This document shows positions 24,190 through 33,266 of a DNA stretch of 64,000 nt, piece by piece. Made by a program: the position numbers and the translations under genes. Every line of letters starts with the position of its first letter. Position 1 is the first letter of the stretch. Where the stretch lies: the NCBI GenBank assembly GCA_002491195.1, contig DKVL01000020.1, positions 3,884-67,883 on the forward strand, written 5' to 3'. The stretch comes from Lachnospiraceae bacterium UBA7179. GTDB lineage: Bacteria > Bacillota > Clostridia > Lachnospirales > Lachnospiraceae. The notes below the pieces were generated by a model, which had not been told where the DNA came from, did no database searches, and saw only the letters and a program-made list of their open reading frames with translations.

Positions 24190-24729
24190 ATGAAGATACA
24201 GACAGATTTGTACAGCAGCCTTATACGAATAAGGGATTATAAGGAATCCGATCTTAGTTTTCTTACGGATATGTGGCTTGATAAGGAAAACGGAAAGTAT
24301 TTAAGCGATCCGACGAGGGAGTATGTCGATGAGAAGTTTCAGAAAGCCCTCGATACACTTGGGGAAAGTCAATCGGGCTATTATCTTGTCATTGAGCTTA
24401 CGGACACAGGAGAGCGTGTGGGTTCGTGCTGCATGTTTCCAGATGAAACGGGACGAATCTATGACATCGGCTATTGTATTCACAAGAAATTCTGGAGACA
24501 GGGATATGGAAGTGAAGTGCTTTCGCTGATGCTTGACTGGATGAAAATGCGGGGTGCTGAGAAAGTGACAGCAGAGGTCGCTGTTGACAACGTACCATCG
24601 AATCTGTTGCTTTGCAAGTTTGGCTTTGCGGTTGAGAAAAAGACCATGTTCAGAAAATATCATATGGATAGCTGTTTTGACAGCTATATATATGGTAAGG
24701 AACTGGTTTCGGAATATCACAGTAATTGA
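24190..24729 (+). CDS. GNAT-family N-acetyltransferase
   Basis: A 179-residue acetyltransferase of the RimJ/RimL-like GNAT type, moving an acetyl group from acetyl-CoA to an amine. The acetyl-CoA pyrophosphate loop is IHKKFWRQGYGSEVLSLML (about residues 96-114), preceded by IYDIGYCI on the central strand and followed by AEVAVDNVPSNLLLCKFGF, the typical N-x-x-S/A segment. The ATG follows TTGGAGGATTGGAG. It stands downstream of the long hairpin and upstream of a LytTR regulator. The substrate, possibly a ribosomal protein or small molecule, cannot be named. Confidence 0.87.
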   Translation: MKIQTDLYSSLIRIRDYKESDLSFLTDMWLDKENGKYLSDPTREYVDEKFQKALDTLGESQSGYYLVIELTDTGERVGSCCMFPDETGRIYDIGYCIHKKFWRQGYGSEVLSLMLDWMKMRGAEKVTAEVAVDNVPSNLLLCKFGFAVEKKTMFRKYHMDSCFDSYIYGKELVSEYHSN

Positions 24730-24784
24730 AAAAGGGATATAGGGACACAGAAGGTTATATTGGTTTGATAGATCGAGGTGAGAT

Positions 24785-25504
24785 ATCATACGGATCGCAT
24801 ATTGTGAGGATGAAACTGCACAGGCCGAACTTATCCGTACTATGGTCGAGCGGTGGGCAGAAAGCCGGGGGATAACGGCGGAGGTTCTTTTATTTGAGAG
24901 CGCGGAGGAGTTTCTGTTTAAGAATGACAACTATCCATATGACATCGTTTTTCTGGATATTGCGATGCGGCGGATGAACGGCATCGAGCTTGCGCGCGCG
25001 ATCCGAGAGAAGGATAAAAAGCTTCCGGTCGCCTTCCTGACAGCGGACAAGTCGTTTGCCGTTGAGGGCTATGAGGTGCGCGCGGTGCGGTATCTGCTCA
25101 AGCCGGTCACGATGGAGAAGCTCTGCGGCCTGCTTGATGAGCTGTTGGCTGAGAAGGAAAGGGACGCACAGGATGCGGTCTGCATCACCGTTGAGGAGAG
25201 AGGCGTCAACAGGAAACTTGCAGAGAGCAGTATCTGCTATATAGAAGTGCTGGGACACTATACGCAGCTTCATTTGCATGACGATTCCGCAGTCCGCATC
25301 AAGGAGAGCCTGGCAGCAGTCGTGGAAATGCTGCACCAGAAAGAGCTGTTTGTAAAATGCCACAGGAGCTTTGTGGTGAATCTGGCGTATGTCGAGAAGA
25401 TCAGCCGCGCGGAATGTACGCTCTCCGATGGGACAGCTTTGCCAGTCAGCCGCAGTTCCTATCAGGAACTAAATGAGCGGTTCATACAATATTATAAGGA
25501 GTAA
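24785..25504 (+). CDS. LytTR-family response regulator with non-standard start
   Basis: An AgrA-like response regulator. The receiver domain has the acidic cluster YCEDE near residues 6-10, phosphoacceptor D58 in DIVFLDI and the lysine in LLKPVTM. The LytTR DNA-binding domain (about 125-240) ends with VKCHRSFVVNLAYVEKI and LPVSRSSYQEL. Between the in-frame TGA at 24779 and the ATG at 24842 there is no ATG, GTG or TTG. Starting at 24842 would delete the first strand and the acidic cluster. GAGG at 24775-24778 is ideally spaced for the ATC at 24785 (reading xIRIAYCEDE) or the ATA at 24788. So either a rare start codon or a start-codon mutation. Kinase partner at 25875. Confidence 0.82.
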   Translation: MIRIAYCEDETAQAELIRTMVERWAESRGITAEVLLFESAEEFLFKNDNYPYDIVFLDIAMRRMNGIELARAIREKDKKLPVAFLTADKSFAVEGYEVRAVRYLLKPVTMEKLCGLLDELLAEKERDAQDAVCITVEERGVNRKLAESSICYIEVLGHYTQLHLHDDSAVRIKESLAAVVEMLHQKELFVKCHRSFVVNLAYVEKISRAECTLSDGTALPVSRSSYQELNERFIQYYKE

Positions 25505-25535
25505 GGAACTGTTAAGAACTGGAGGAAAATAATTT

Positions 25536-25856
25536 ATGAGAGATAACAAAATATGGTCATTGTTTATTATCATTATGAATGTGATCGGCGTTATCTGTCT
25601 TATTTATTTTGCGATTCCATATCTTACCCATGACACTACGATCGTAAATCCGAATGCGATGCTCCCTGGTGAGGCGTGGGATTGGGCTGGCATGGCGTTG
25701 ACATTCGGATGTCTTCCGCTTTTGGCGGCGAATGGTTTTAGCTTTTTATTTGTGCGGGTAAAACCGAAATGTGTGAGGTTTCTGTTTTTTATTCCTGGTA
25801 TCATATGTGTGGTGATCGTGTATAGTTACTGGACCCAGGCTATGGCTGCGGGGTAA
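25536..25856 (+). CDS. Small membrane protein
   Basis: A 106-residue protein with three hydrophobic segments, at about residues 8-28, 50-70 and 82-100. It lies between a LytTR response regulator and its GHKL kinase, on the same strand and with short gaps, so it is part of the signalling operon. I do not recognise the family. It is not an AgrB-like peptidase, since no catalytic H/C pair is seen. A role as an accessory to the sensor is possible but unsupported. A GGAGG site precedes the ATG. Confidence 0.65.
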   Translation: MRDNKIWSLFIIIMNVIGVICLIYFAIPYLTHDTTIVNPNAMLPGEAWDWAGMALTFGCLPLLAANGFSFLFVRVKPKCVRFLFFIPGIICVVIVYSYWTQAMAAG

Positions 25857-25874
25857 CTGCAGGCGGTATGGAGA

Positions 25875-26600
25875 ATGTTTATGAATACGATAATAATGAT
25901 TCTGTCAATCCTCTTACTTTTGATATTGATGGCGTATCTGCTGTACCGTATCCTGGACGGGATTTACGCAAGGCAGATCGCAGCGTACCAGAATAAACTT
26001 CTGAAAAATGAGGTCGATGAAGTGCACAATATTTATCTCACGATGCGGGGCTGGCGGCATGATTACCACAACCATATGCAGTCCGTCAAGGCGTATCTGG
26101 CGATGGACAATCTGGATGAAGCTCGAGCCTATCTGGACAGACTCGAGCAGGATCTGGACGATATCAATCTGCTCTTTAACACCGGAAATATCAATGCGGA
26201 CGCCATCTTAAACTCCAAGATTTCCCTCGCGATCAAGAAAGGGATACGGGTGGACTACAAGGCGACAGTTCCAAAGGAGCTTGCCGTGTCCGATATTGAT
26301 CTGTGTGTTGTCATTGGCAATCTGATCGACAATGCGGTGGAGGCGTGTGAGAAAGTCGAGCCCGAGGATCAGTTTATCCGGCTTTATATCGGTATCCTGC
26401 GCAGGCAGCTCTATCTCTCGGTCAGCAATGCGACGAGCGAAGTCGTGCGGAAATTTGACGAGGAGTACATCACGACAAAGCGCGGCAACCATGGTCATGG
26501 ACTGAAACGGATCAACAATATCGTCGACAAATACGACGGCTACATCAACCGCAAGAACGAGCCGGGCGTCTTTGTGACAGAGATCATGCTGCCATTATAA
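25875..26600 (+). CDS. GHKL-domain sensor histidine kinase (AgrC-like)
   Basis: A 241-residue kinase with only one N-terminal membrane segment (residues 4-24), shorter than the polytopic AgrC type. Phosphoacceptor H62 lies in RGWRHDYHNHM. A coiled helix follows, and then the GHKL ATP-binding domain has the N-box VIGNLIDNAVEAC and G-box NHGHGLKRINNIV. GGAGA lies closer to a second ATG at 25881, so the start could be two codons later. It should phosphorylate the LytTR regulator at 24785. A terminator follows, and the exporter genes beyond may be their target. Confidence 0.88.
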   Translation: MFMNTIIMILSILLLLILMAYLLYRILDGIYARQIAAYQNKLLKNEVDEVHNIYLTMRGWRHDYHNHMQSVKAYLAMDNLDEARAYLDRLEQDLDDINLLFNTGNINADAILNSKISLAIKKGIRVDYKATVPKELAVSDIDLCVVIGNLIDNAVEACEKVEPEDQFIRLYIGILRRQLYLSVSNATSEVVRKFDEEYITTKRGNHGHGLKRINNIVDKYDGYINRKNEPGVFVTEIMLPL

Positions 26601-26619
26601 AAGACTGCAATACCATTCA

Positions 26620-26651
26620 GGTACAGATTTTTACCGTCTGTGCCTTTTTTG
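26620..26651 (+). terminator. Intrinsic terminator after GHKL kinase
   Basis: Stem GGTACAGA / TCTGTGCC with a 9-nt loop, followed by six T. Confidence 0.82.
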
Positions 26652-26666
26652 TGCAAAAATGGGGAA

Positions 26667-26706
26667 AGTGTGAAAAGATTTTCTAAGGGGCCTAAGGGGC
26701 ATGAAT
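26667..26706 (+). repeat. Mosaic palindromic repeat, copy E (fragment)
   Basis: A 5' fragment of module 1, AGTGTGAAAAGATTTTCTAA, followed by a GGGGCCTAAGGGGCATGAATGG stretch resembling the end of module 3. It matches copy A at the start and is otherwise degraded. Confidence 0.55.
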
Positions 26707-26748
26707 GGAAAGAATGGTAAGGTAGAAAAACGAAGGAGAGAAAGAACC

Positions 26749-28539
26749 ATGAAACAGTATTCTATCTGGAGCAATTACCGATATGCATATGAACCGCTGT
26801 GGAAAAAGAAGAAAAAGATCGTTCTCTGTACCATTGCGGAGGCAGTGTTCTATGTATTTGTACCGGTTGTGGGAATGGCGGTCACTTCCATGATCATAGG
26901 ACGTCTTGAGCAGGGGATTTCCATGCGGAGCCTTGGCTTTCAGGTCTTGATGGCATTTGCTGGTTATGGGGTTCTGAACATGATCAAAGGTTATCTGGAG
27001 GCACGCAATGATGGACAGTATATCGAGGCGAGGACGGAGCTGTTTATCATGGACTGGATTGAGAAGGATCTGACGATCAGCATGGAGCAGTATGAGGATC
27101 CTGCGATTCGCAAATTAAAGGAGAGAGCAACGGATGGTATATGGTCGAACGACTTGGGGGTGGAGGGATTTTTCCGCCAAAATACCGAATTGCTGAAAAG
27201 CGTTCTGGGATTGATGGTCTATGCGCTGCTTGTGGGCAGCATGAACTGGAAAATTCTGCTGATGCTCATCGGAATGTCTGCAGTGAGCGCGGCGGCAGCG
27301 TACACAGTGACGCGCTATTACCAGAAGATCAAAGATCCGCTCGCTGAGCACCATATGACAATGCACTATATTAACCGTGAAGTGGATGACGTGCAGGGCG
27401 GCAAGGACATTCGGATGTTCGGGCTGGAGAACTGGATTATCGAAAAGTTCGACATCGCGATCAGGAAATGCCGGCAGCTTTATTTTCATTGGGACATGCG
27501 CTCTTATGGCAGCAATATTCTGGACACGATTCTGGATGCTGTGCGTGATTTGATCTGTTATCTATATCTGATCCTGCAGCTTTCCCATGGTATGCGAATT
27601 TCGGAGTTTGTCTTTTATCTTGGGCTGGTCGCCGGATTTTCCAACTGGATCGGCATGATCAGCAGAAGCCTGGTCGCTGTCAGACATGATAGTGACATGA
27701 TCAATGAACTGCGCAGTTATCTTGCCCTGGAGGAGGAGAAAACATCGGATGATATGGCGGATTGTTCTGCATGGACGGATATTGGGATTGTGTTTGACCA
27801 TGTCAGTTATCGGTATTGCGGCGCAGAGGAGGAAACATTGCATGATGTCAGTTTTCGTCTGGAGCCCGGGGAGAAGCTTGCGCTTGTCGGTGTGAACGGC
27901 GCGGGTAAGACAACGATCGTGAAGCTGATGTCCGGACTGTATCTGCCGACGTCAGGCACTGTGTATGTCAACGGTGTCAGCACGCGGGAGCTGGACAGAC
28001 AAAGCTATTTTGCAAAGCAGGCAGCTGTTTTTCAGGAGCCGTTTCAGACTTCCTATAATATTGCCGAAAATATAGCGCTGTCAGAATCGTATGACCAGGA
28101 GAGCGTGTGGCAGGTGCTCATGCGGGTGGGACTTGACCAGAAGGTCAGGAGTCTTGCAGGGCAACTGGACACTTATCTTGGTAAAGATATCGCGCCGGAC
28201 GGCATTGCGCTTTCTGGCGGTGAGATGCAGAAGCTTCTGCTTGCAAGGGTGCTTTACCGGGATGCGGCGCTTGTCATGCTCGATGAGCCGACGGCGGCAT
28301 TGGATGCATTGGCGGAGACAGAGATCTATGAAAAGTACCAGACGCTGCTGCGGGGGAAGAGTGTGCTCTTTATCTCACACAGGCTTGCGTCCACCAGATT
28401 CTGCGACAGGATTATTTTTCTCTCGGAGGGACGTATCTGCGAACAGGGAACACATGAGGAACTCATGCAGGAGCAGGGCGCTTATTACGAAATGTTTCAG
28501 GTGCAGAGTAGATATTATGTGGATGGTAGAAAAGATTGA
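26749..28539 (+). CDS. ABC exporter half-transporter (ATPase plus membrane domain), first of pair
   Basis: A 596-residue type I ABC half-exporter: an N-terminal six-helix membrane domain (to about residue 320) and a C-terminal ATPase. The ATPase has Walker A GVNGAGKTT near 380-390, the signature LSGGEMQ near 487, Walker B LVMLDEPTAALD near 507-516, and the H-loop ISHRL. The ATG at 26749 has GAAGGAGAG upstream. The frame is open to 26701 but that leader runs out of the repeat. It forms a heterodimer with the gene at 28667. Such pairs export peptides, lipids or drugs. Its nearness to the LytTR/GHKL system suggests regulated export. Confidence 0.9.
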   Translation: MKQYSIWSNYRYAYEPLWKKKKKIVLCTIAEAVFYVFVPVVGMAVTSMIIGRLEQGISMRSLGFQVLMAFAGYGVLNMIKGYLEARNDGQYIEARTELFIMDWIEKDLTISMEQYEDPAIRKLKERATDGIWSNDLGVEGFFRQNTELLKSVLGLMVYALLVGSMNWKILLMLIGMSAVSAAAAYTVTRYYQKIKDPLAEHHMTMHYINREVDDVQGGKDIRMFGLENWIIEKFDIAIRKCRQLYFHWDMRSYGSNILDTILDAVRDLICYLYLILQLSHGMRISEFVFYLGLVAGFSNWIGMISRSLVAVRHDSDMINELRSYLALEEEKTSDDMADCSAWTDIGIVFDHVSYRYCGAEEETLHDVSFRLEPGEKLALVGVNGAGKTTIVKLMSGLYLPTSGTVYVNGVSTRELDRQSYFAKQAAVFQEPFQTSYNIAENIALSESYDQESVWQVLMRVGLDQKVRSLAGQLDTYLGKDIAPDGIALSGGEMQKLLLARVLYRDAALVMLDEPTAALDALAETEIYEKYQTLLRGKSVLFISHRLASTRFCDRIIFLSEGRICEQGTHEELMQEQGAYYEMFQVQSRYYVDGRKD

Positions 28540-28666
28540 CTGCTGCCGTTTTGGGGCTGCAGTTGGGCGCAACCTTTGCGCCGTGCATCTGATTATAAGA
28601 AATGGGAGCCATGCGTTGTGATTGATGATGAATGAGTTGAATGATCGGAAATGGGGGAACTTTATC

Positions 28667-30493
28667 ATGAAGAAGAATATGTCAATCCGGGAGATGTGGC
28701 ATTATATCATATTTCAGACAAAGGGTTATCGGACGATCAAGGCAGCGATTGTTCTCGGCGTCCTGACTGCGGCGGCAGTGCCATATGTGAACAGTATTTT
28801 TTATGCGGATATTTTAGACTGTCTTGTGCTTGCAAATTATGACACGGCTGTCATATTTGTGGTGTGGATGGTGGCTGTGACGCTGGTGCTGAAACTATCG
28901 GCAAGGGGCTGTGAAAGGATCGTGCATCACTATTGTAAGCCCTGTGCGGACGAGATTAAGAAGAGGACTGCGCAGAAGGCGTTTTCCATGGAATACGAGA
29001 TGATTGACCGGACAGAGACGCTGGAGGCGTTTCGCAGGGTGCGCGCAGGAGAACAGGGAATGGGCGGTGTGGAGCGTCAGCTACTGGAAATCTATGCGTT
29101 TTTTCAGGAGCTTGCGGGAATCGCCTTTGCATGTGGTTTTGTGCTGGTGCTCTTTGTCCGGACGGACAGGGAGAAGGAAAAGATGGCGGTGTCGGTATTT
29201 CTGCCTGTACTGATGATTTTGATATTTGCGCTGGTGATGGTTCTGAGCAATTATTTCTCGAAAAAAGAAGGCGCATTCCGGGTAGCGACGGAGCTCAAAA
29301 ACGAACAGGTTAACACACTGTCTGCATATCTGCTTAACCTGATTAACAGGGAGACTTACGTGAAAGATATCCGGCTTTTTGGACTGAAAGATTATCTTTA
29401 TAAAAAGACTGAAGGTTTCCGCACAGTGGGGAGAATGTATACAGAGTGCGGCTGCTACAGTGGGAAATGCCAGGCGGTGCCAGCCTTTGCAGCGCAGATG
29501 TTTGCGGCGGTGACTTATATCTGCATTGCGGCAAAAGCGATTGCGGGAAGTATTACCATCGGGGAAGTGACCATGTATGCCGGCGCAGTCATCACCATGG
29601 TTGCCGGGATGCAAAGACTGCTTGGCAAGTATCAGGAAATCAATTATATGAATGAGTATCTGGGCACTTACGAGGAGTTTATCACGCGTCCGAATATGCA
29701 TTATGACGGCACACTGCCGATTGAGAAGCGCGATGACAACGAGTATTTGCTGGAACTATCGCATGTCAGTTTTCGCTATCCGGGAACATCGCAGGATATC
29801 TTAAAGGATGTTTCAATGACATTTCATATCGGTGAAAAGCTTGCACTTGTAGGCATGAACGGCGCAGGAAAGACGACGCTGGTCAAGCTCTTGTGCCGTC
29901 TGTACGAACCGACGGAGGGAGAGATCCGACTGAACGGCATCAATATTGCAAAGTATGATTACAGGGAATATGTCAGGATTTTTTCTGTTGTGTTCCAGGA
30001 TTTTCATCTGTATGATTTCCCGCTGGATGAAAATGTCGCTTCCGGCGAGCAGGTGGATGAGGGCAGGCTGCAGCGGGCGCTGAAGCTTGCCGGTATCTGG
30101 GAGCGTGTGCAGGAGCTGCCGCAGAAACAGAGGACACTGCTCGGGCACGAGAACGGACAGGGTGTACTGCTCTCGGGCGGTGAGGCGCAGAAGGTGGCGA
30201 TCGCGAGGGCACTGTACAAGGACGCCCCGTTTATCATTCTGGACGAACCTACGGCCGCTCTTGACCCTCTCGCGGAGGCGGAGATCTATGAGAATTTTAA
30301 CGCGCTGATTCAGAATAAGACGGCAATCTACATCTCCCATCGCATGAGCAGCTGCAAATTCTGTGACCGGATCGTGGTGCTCGGCGGCGGGCGCATACTG
30401 GAGGAGGGAAGCCATGAGACACTCCTGGCAAACAAGGGGACATACTGCGAATTGTACAGCGCACAGGAGGCGTATTACAAAAATAATTGTTGA
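28667..30493 (+). CDS. ABC exporter half-transporter, second of pair
   Basis: A 608-residue type I ABC half-exporter. The membrane domain has about six hydrophobic segments (to residue 330). The ATPase has Walker A GMNGAGKTT near 395, the signature LLSGGEAQK near 502, Walker B FIILDEPTAALD near 521-530 and H-loop ISHRMSS. It resembles its upstream neighbour in order and length and should pair with it as a heterodimer. Both ATPase halves keep a Walker B glutamate-equivalent E after the aspartate (DEP), so neither site is visibly degenerate. The ATG at 28667 follows GGGGGAAC. In-frame ATGs from 28622 are alternatives. Confidence 0.9.
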   Translation: MKKNMSIREMWHYIIFQTKGYRTIKAAIVLGVLTAAAVPYVNSIFYADILDCLVLANYDTAVIFVVWMVAVTLVLKLSARGCERIVHHYCKPCADEIKKRTAQKAFSMEYEMIDRTETLEAFRRVRAGEQGMGGVERQLLEIYAFFQELAGIAFACGFVLVLFVRTDREKEKMAVSVFLPVLMILIFALVMVLSNYFSKKEGAFRVATELKNEQVNTLSAYLLNLINRETYVKDIRLFGLKDYLYKKTEGFRTVGRMYTECGCYSGKCQAVPAFAAQMFAAVTYICIAAKAIAGSITIGEVTMYAGAVITMVAGMQRLLGKYQEINYMNEYLGTYEEFITRPNMHYDGTLPIEKRDDNEYLLELSHVSFRYPGTSQDILKDVSMTFHIGEKLALVGMNGAGKTTLVKLLCRLYEPTEGEIRLNGINIAKYDYREYVRIFSVVFQDFHLYDFPLDENVASGEQVDEGRLQRALKLAGIWERVQELPQKQRTLLGHENGQGVLLSGGEAQKVAIARALYKDAPFIILDEPTAALDPLAEAEIYENFNALIQNKTAIYISHRMSSCKFCDRIVVLGGGRILEEGSHETLLANKGTYCELYSAQEAYYKNNC

Positions 30494-30649
30494 AATGTGA
30501 TGACAAATGCAGTACGATTTTTTCAGGAGACGATTTTGTGTCAGGCAAAATAGTAACTTTAAACTGTTCTGTCAGAAAGTTTTTTCAAACATGCTCTGGT
30601 GAACGTCCGATTTGGTAACAGATATTTTTACGAAAAAAAGGAGAATGAT

Positions 30650-31144
30650 ATGGATCGGGAGACTTTACTGAAAGAGATCAATACTGCATATCATGAATTG
30701 GAAATGAAGGAGGCGGAGCTTGTCCATGCTTTGTTTCACAGGATATTTGAAATAGAATCCGGTTGGTATAATAATCATTATAATAAGCATGAGGACGGAA
30801 ATTGGTCCAGGGCTTCCTATCCCATACCAGTCATTAGTGTAAAGGGATATTGTGATATTGAAATCTCGTTTGATACGGTAACAGTATCGACGAAGTTGAA
30901 GAGAAGAACCGCACTGGAATATTCCTACGATAAAATAGTGCAGTATGAATTTGAAGCATATGGAGTGGAAGATTATCTCGCGGATTTTTATCACGCAGGG
31001 CAGACTGTACAGGATTTGAAGGACAACATCGCAAAAAGTGATGAGGAGGAAATCGGATTCTCTTTTTTGTTTCCATTTGATGTGGATGGGAAAAAGGTTT
31101 TTGAATTTGTCAAGTTGCTGCGGCGTGAGCGTTTTTACTATTAA
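30650..31144 (+). CDS. Hypothetical cytoplasmic protein
   Basis: A 164-residue acidic protein without membrane segments. The first 40 residues form a likely amphipathic helix (LLKEINTAYHELEMKEAEL). The rest is mixed alpha-beta with a repeated YDKIVQYEFEAYGVEDYL-type tyrosine-rich middle and an FPFDVDGKKVFEFVKLLR end. I do not recognise a family. It could be an immunity-like single-domain protein. The ATG at 30650 follows AAGGAGAATGAT, and the frame upstream to 30599 lacks a site. It stands alone between the exporter pair and a tiny downstream gene. Confidence 0.62.
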   Translation: MDRETLLKEINTAYHELEMKEAELVHALFHRIFEIESGWYNNHYNKHEDGNWSRASYPIPVISVKGYCDIEISFDTVTVSTKLKRRTALEYSYDKIVQYEFEAYGVEDYLADFYHAGQTVQDLKDNIAKSDEEEIGFSFLFPFDVDGKKVFEFVKLLRRERFYY

Positions 31145-31231
31145 ACTTCATATAGATTTTTACCTGAATCTTATGTTATAATCTAAATAGATACAAACCA
31201 TTGTAATAAAATGCAGAGGAGGTGGAGCGAT

Positions 31232-31369
31232 TTGCCATCACAGGGAGAAATCATAAAAGAATTGGCTGAAAAGCTGGAGCGTCAAGTGATCATAGATGCT
31301 TTGAGTAAGATCCAGACAATGGAAGAATTGCAGGAGTATATAGAAAAGCTTCGCGCAAAGAATGAATAA
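31232..31369 (+). CDS. Small hypothetical protein, TTG start
   Basis: A 45-residue helical protein beginning PSQGEIIKELAEKLERQ after a TTG start and ending YIEKLRAKNE. The support is a very strong GAGGAGGTGGAG ribosome site 4 nt upstream and a GC-rich terminator just after the stop. The heptad-like spacing of L and I (ELAEKLERQVIIDAL) suggests a coiled coil. The family is unknown and the product is too short for wider assignment. Confidence 0.6.
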   Translation: MPSQGEIIKELAEKLERQVIIDALSKIQTMEELQEYIEKLRAKNE

Positions 31370-31374
31370 TACAC

Positions 31375-31402
31375 AAAGCCCCGCCGAAAAAGGCGGGGCT
31401 TT
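31375..31402. terminator. GC-rich bidirectional terminator
   Basis: A perfect 11-bp stem AAAGCCCCGCC / GGCGGGGCTTT with a 6-nt GAAAAA loop, between the convergent small gene and AraC-GGDEF gene. Confidence 0.85.
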
Positions 31403-31406
31403 GCGT

Positions 31407-32204
31407 CTAGGCTTTGCTTGCCCTGAGTGCATTGTGCAGTCCGGCAAAAACTTCGTCGTAGCGGTTACATTCTTTGATGCTGACCGTAGTGACATACAGG
31501 GTTAGCGGTATTTCCTGATCTTCATAAGAGAACGTCTGCCCGTTCATGCTGCGGATTTTCTCAGCAATCTGCTCTGCGTAAGCCTGATCGCTGCTGCCTG
31601 TCAGGATACAGAATTCATCGCCGCCGATGCGGAATGTGATGTCCTCCTCACCCGACGCCGCAGTCATGCGCCGCATCTGCTCTAAGATTGCCAGATCTCC
31701 TGCTTTTCTGGAGATGTCATTGATCGCTATCATATGTTTGATGTCGCATAGGACGAAAAAGCAGTCCTTTCTCTCCTGAAACAGATCATACAGTTCATTG
31801 ATATCTACGTGTCGTCTCTGCATAACGTAATTGTCCCCTTTCTGTGGAGGTTCATGAAACCTCGGAAATAATTCTGTGAATTTCGCGGTGCGAAATTCAG
31901 AAGGTCTACAGTTCCATACCTGTTCAAATGCACGTGCAAAGGATTCGTGTGTGCTATAACCATATTCCACGGCAATGTCCAGAATGGGCAGTTCCGGCTG
32001 AGTGGACAATTTCTTTGCAGCCAGCGTCATCCGTCTGCGGACGATGTACTCGTGGACGGAAATGTTATGTACACGGCGAAACAGTTTTTCGAGGGTGGAC
32101 TTGGAGCAGAAGCAGGCGGCCGCGATGTCCTCAGTCCTGATCTCATCGCGCAGATGGATCTCAATGTATTCAAGTGCTGTCATTAATAGTTCGATCCGCT
32201 GCAT
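31407..32204 (-). CDS. AraC-type HTH fused to GGDEF-like domain
   Basis: A 265-residue fusion. Residues 8-108 are a two-helix-turn-helix AraC DNA-binding domain (TEDIAAACFCSKSTLEKLFRRV, then ILDIAVEYGYSTHESFARAF). Residues about 135-265 are a GGDEF-type nucleotide cyclase domain with FVLCDIKHMIAIND (D154 as metal ligand) and an intact GGDEF at 194-198. The cyclase domain is short, about 120 residues, and DHFK-type residues are altered, so activity is uncertain. There is no sensor domain. If active it would make cyclic di-GMP while bound to DNA. Homologues with this order may exist in Firmicutes. The function is unknown. Confidence 0.8.
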   Translation of the reverse strand: MQRIELLMTALEYIEIHLRDEIRTEDIAAACFCSKSTLEKLFRRVHNISVHEYIVRRRMTLAAKKLSTQPELPILDIAVEYGYSTHESFARAFEQVWNCRPSEFRTAKFTELFPRFHEPPQKGDNYVMQRRHVDINELYDLFQERKDCFFVLCDIKHMIAINDISRKAGDLAILEQMRRMTAASGEEDITFRIGGDEFCILTGSSDQAYAEQIAEKIRSMNGQTFSYEDQEIPLTLYVTTVSIKECNRYDEVFAGLHNALRASKA

Positions 32205-32393
32205 CGTCCGTTCCCCCTTTCCGATATCGTGATACCATTATAGCAGAGGAAACCGTGTCAGGTTTGACTTTTTGAGTAAAGTTTTGAGATATTAAAAATG
32301 AAGATATTTTACAAGACTGCACTTGATTTTCGGACTACAATAGGAAATGTACCTACAAAGGGGAATGATGCTGTGCAAAGGAAGGAGGATGGC

Positions 32394-33266
32394 ATGCAAA
32401 AGGAAGTCAGGACAGTTGTGTACGATGAGGAGTTAAGGCTGGAAGCATATCATTTCGAAGGAATCGTGCAGCCGTTTCCAAACCATTTTCATGAGGAATA
32501 CTATGTGATTGGGTTTGTCGAGGGCGGGCGGCGGATGCTCTATTGCAAGAACAGGGAATATGTCATCGAGAAAGACTGCATATTGCTGTTTAATCCAGGA
32601 GACAACCATGCGTGTACGCAGAGCGACGGCGAGCAGTTTGATTACCGGGGATTTAATATTTCCAGGGAAGTCATGCTGGATTTGGCGGAGGAAGTGACCG
32701 GTGAGCGGAAGCTTCCCGGATTTTCCGAGAATGTCATTATGGACGATGAGGCGGTGAGCTGTCTGCGCCCGCTGCATGAGATGGTTATGAAAGGGATGGG
32801 GGACTTTGGGAAGGAGGAAAAATTGCTGCTCCTGATCTCCATGTTGATCCAACAGTATGGGCAGCCGTTTGAATGCTGTATCCCGGAGTGCAGACAGGAG
32901 ATCGAGCTGGCCTGTGAGTACATGAAACAGCATTTTGCCGAGCGCATCTATCTGGATCAGATCTGCCGGTATACAGGGTTGAGCAAATCGACGCTGCTGC
33001 GCGCCTTCACGAAGTCAAAAGGCGTCACGCCATACCGGTATCTGGAGACAATCCGCATCAGCGAAGCGAAGAAACTGTTGGGGCAGGGGATGGCGCCGGT
33101 GGATGCGGCGATACAGACCGGATTTGCCGATCAGAGTCATTTTACGAATTATTTTAACAGCTTTATCGGGCTTACACCCGGCTGCTATAATGAGATTTTC
33201 TCGCCGAACAACAGGGGCGGGCGTCAGGAGGAGGAAGATGGATATGGATATGGATCCGCAGAGTGA
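32394..33266 (+). CDS. AraC-family regulator with cupin sensor domain
   Basis: A 290-residue regulator. The N-terminal cupin-like effector domain (about 1-150) has FPNHFHEEYYVIGFVEGG and NPGDNHACT, the histidine-bearing strands of the fold. The C-terminal AraC domain (about 185-285) contains IYLDQICRYTGLSKSTLLRAF and PVDAAIQTGFADQSHFTNYF. The start at 32394 has AAGGAGG upstream and the frame extends to 32298 without need. Its 3' end overlaps the DUF2000 gene by 29 nt. AraC-DUF2000 pairs of this type are common in Firmicutes and Proteobacteria; the ligand is not known. Confidence 0.9.
   Translation: MQKEVRTVVYDEELRLEAYHFEGIVQPFPNHFHEEYYVIGFVEGGRRMLYCKNREYVIEKDCILLFNPGDNHACTQSDGEQFDYRGFNISREVMLDLAEEVTGERKLPGFSENVIMDDEAVSCLRPLHEMVMKGMGDFGKEEKLLLLISMLIQQYGQPFECCIPECRQEIELACEYMKQHFAERIYLDQICRYTGLSKSTLLRAFTKSKGVTPYRYLETIRISEAKKLLGQGMAPVDAAIQTGFADQSHFTNYFNSFIGLTPGCYNEIFSPNNRGGRQEEEDGYGYGSAE

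Noticed and set aside
23996..24193. Frame across the long hairpin as a coding gene
   Set aside because: It has no ribosome site, its composition follows the palindrome, and the pairing pattern explains the sequence better.
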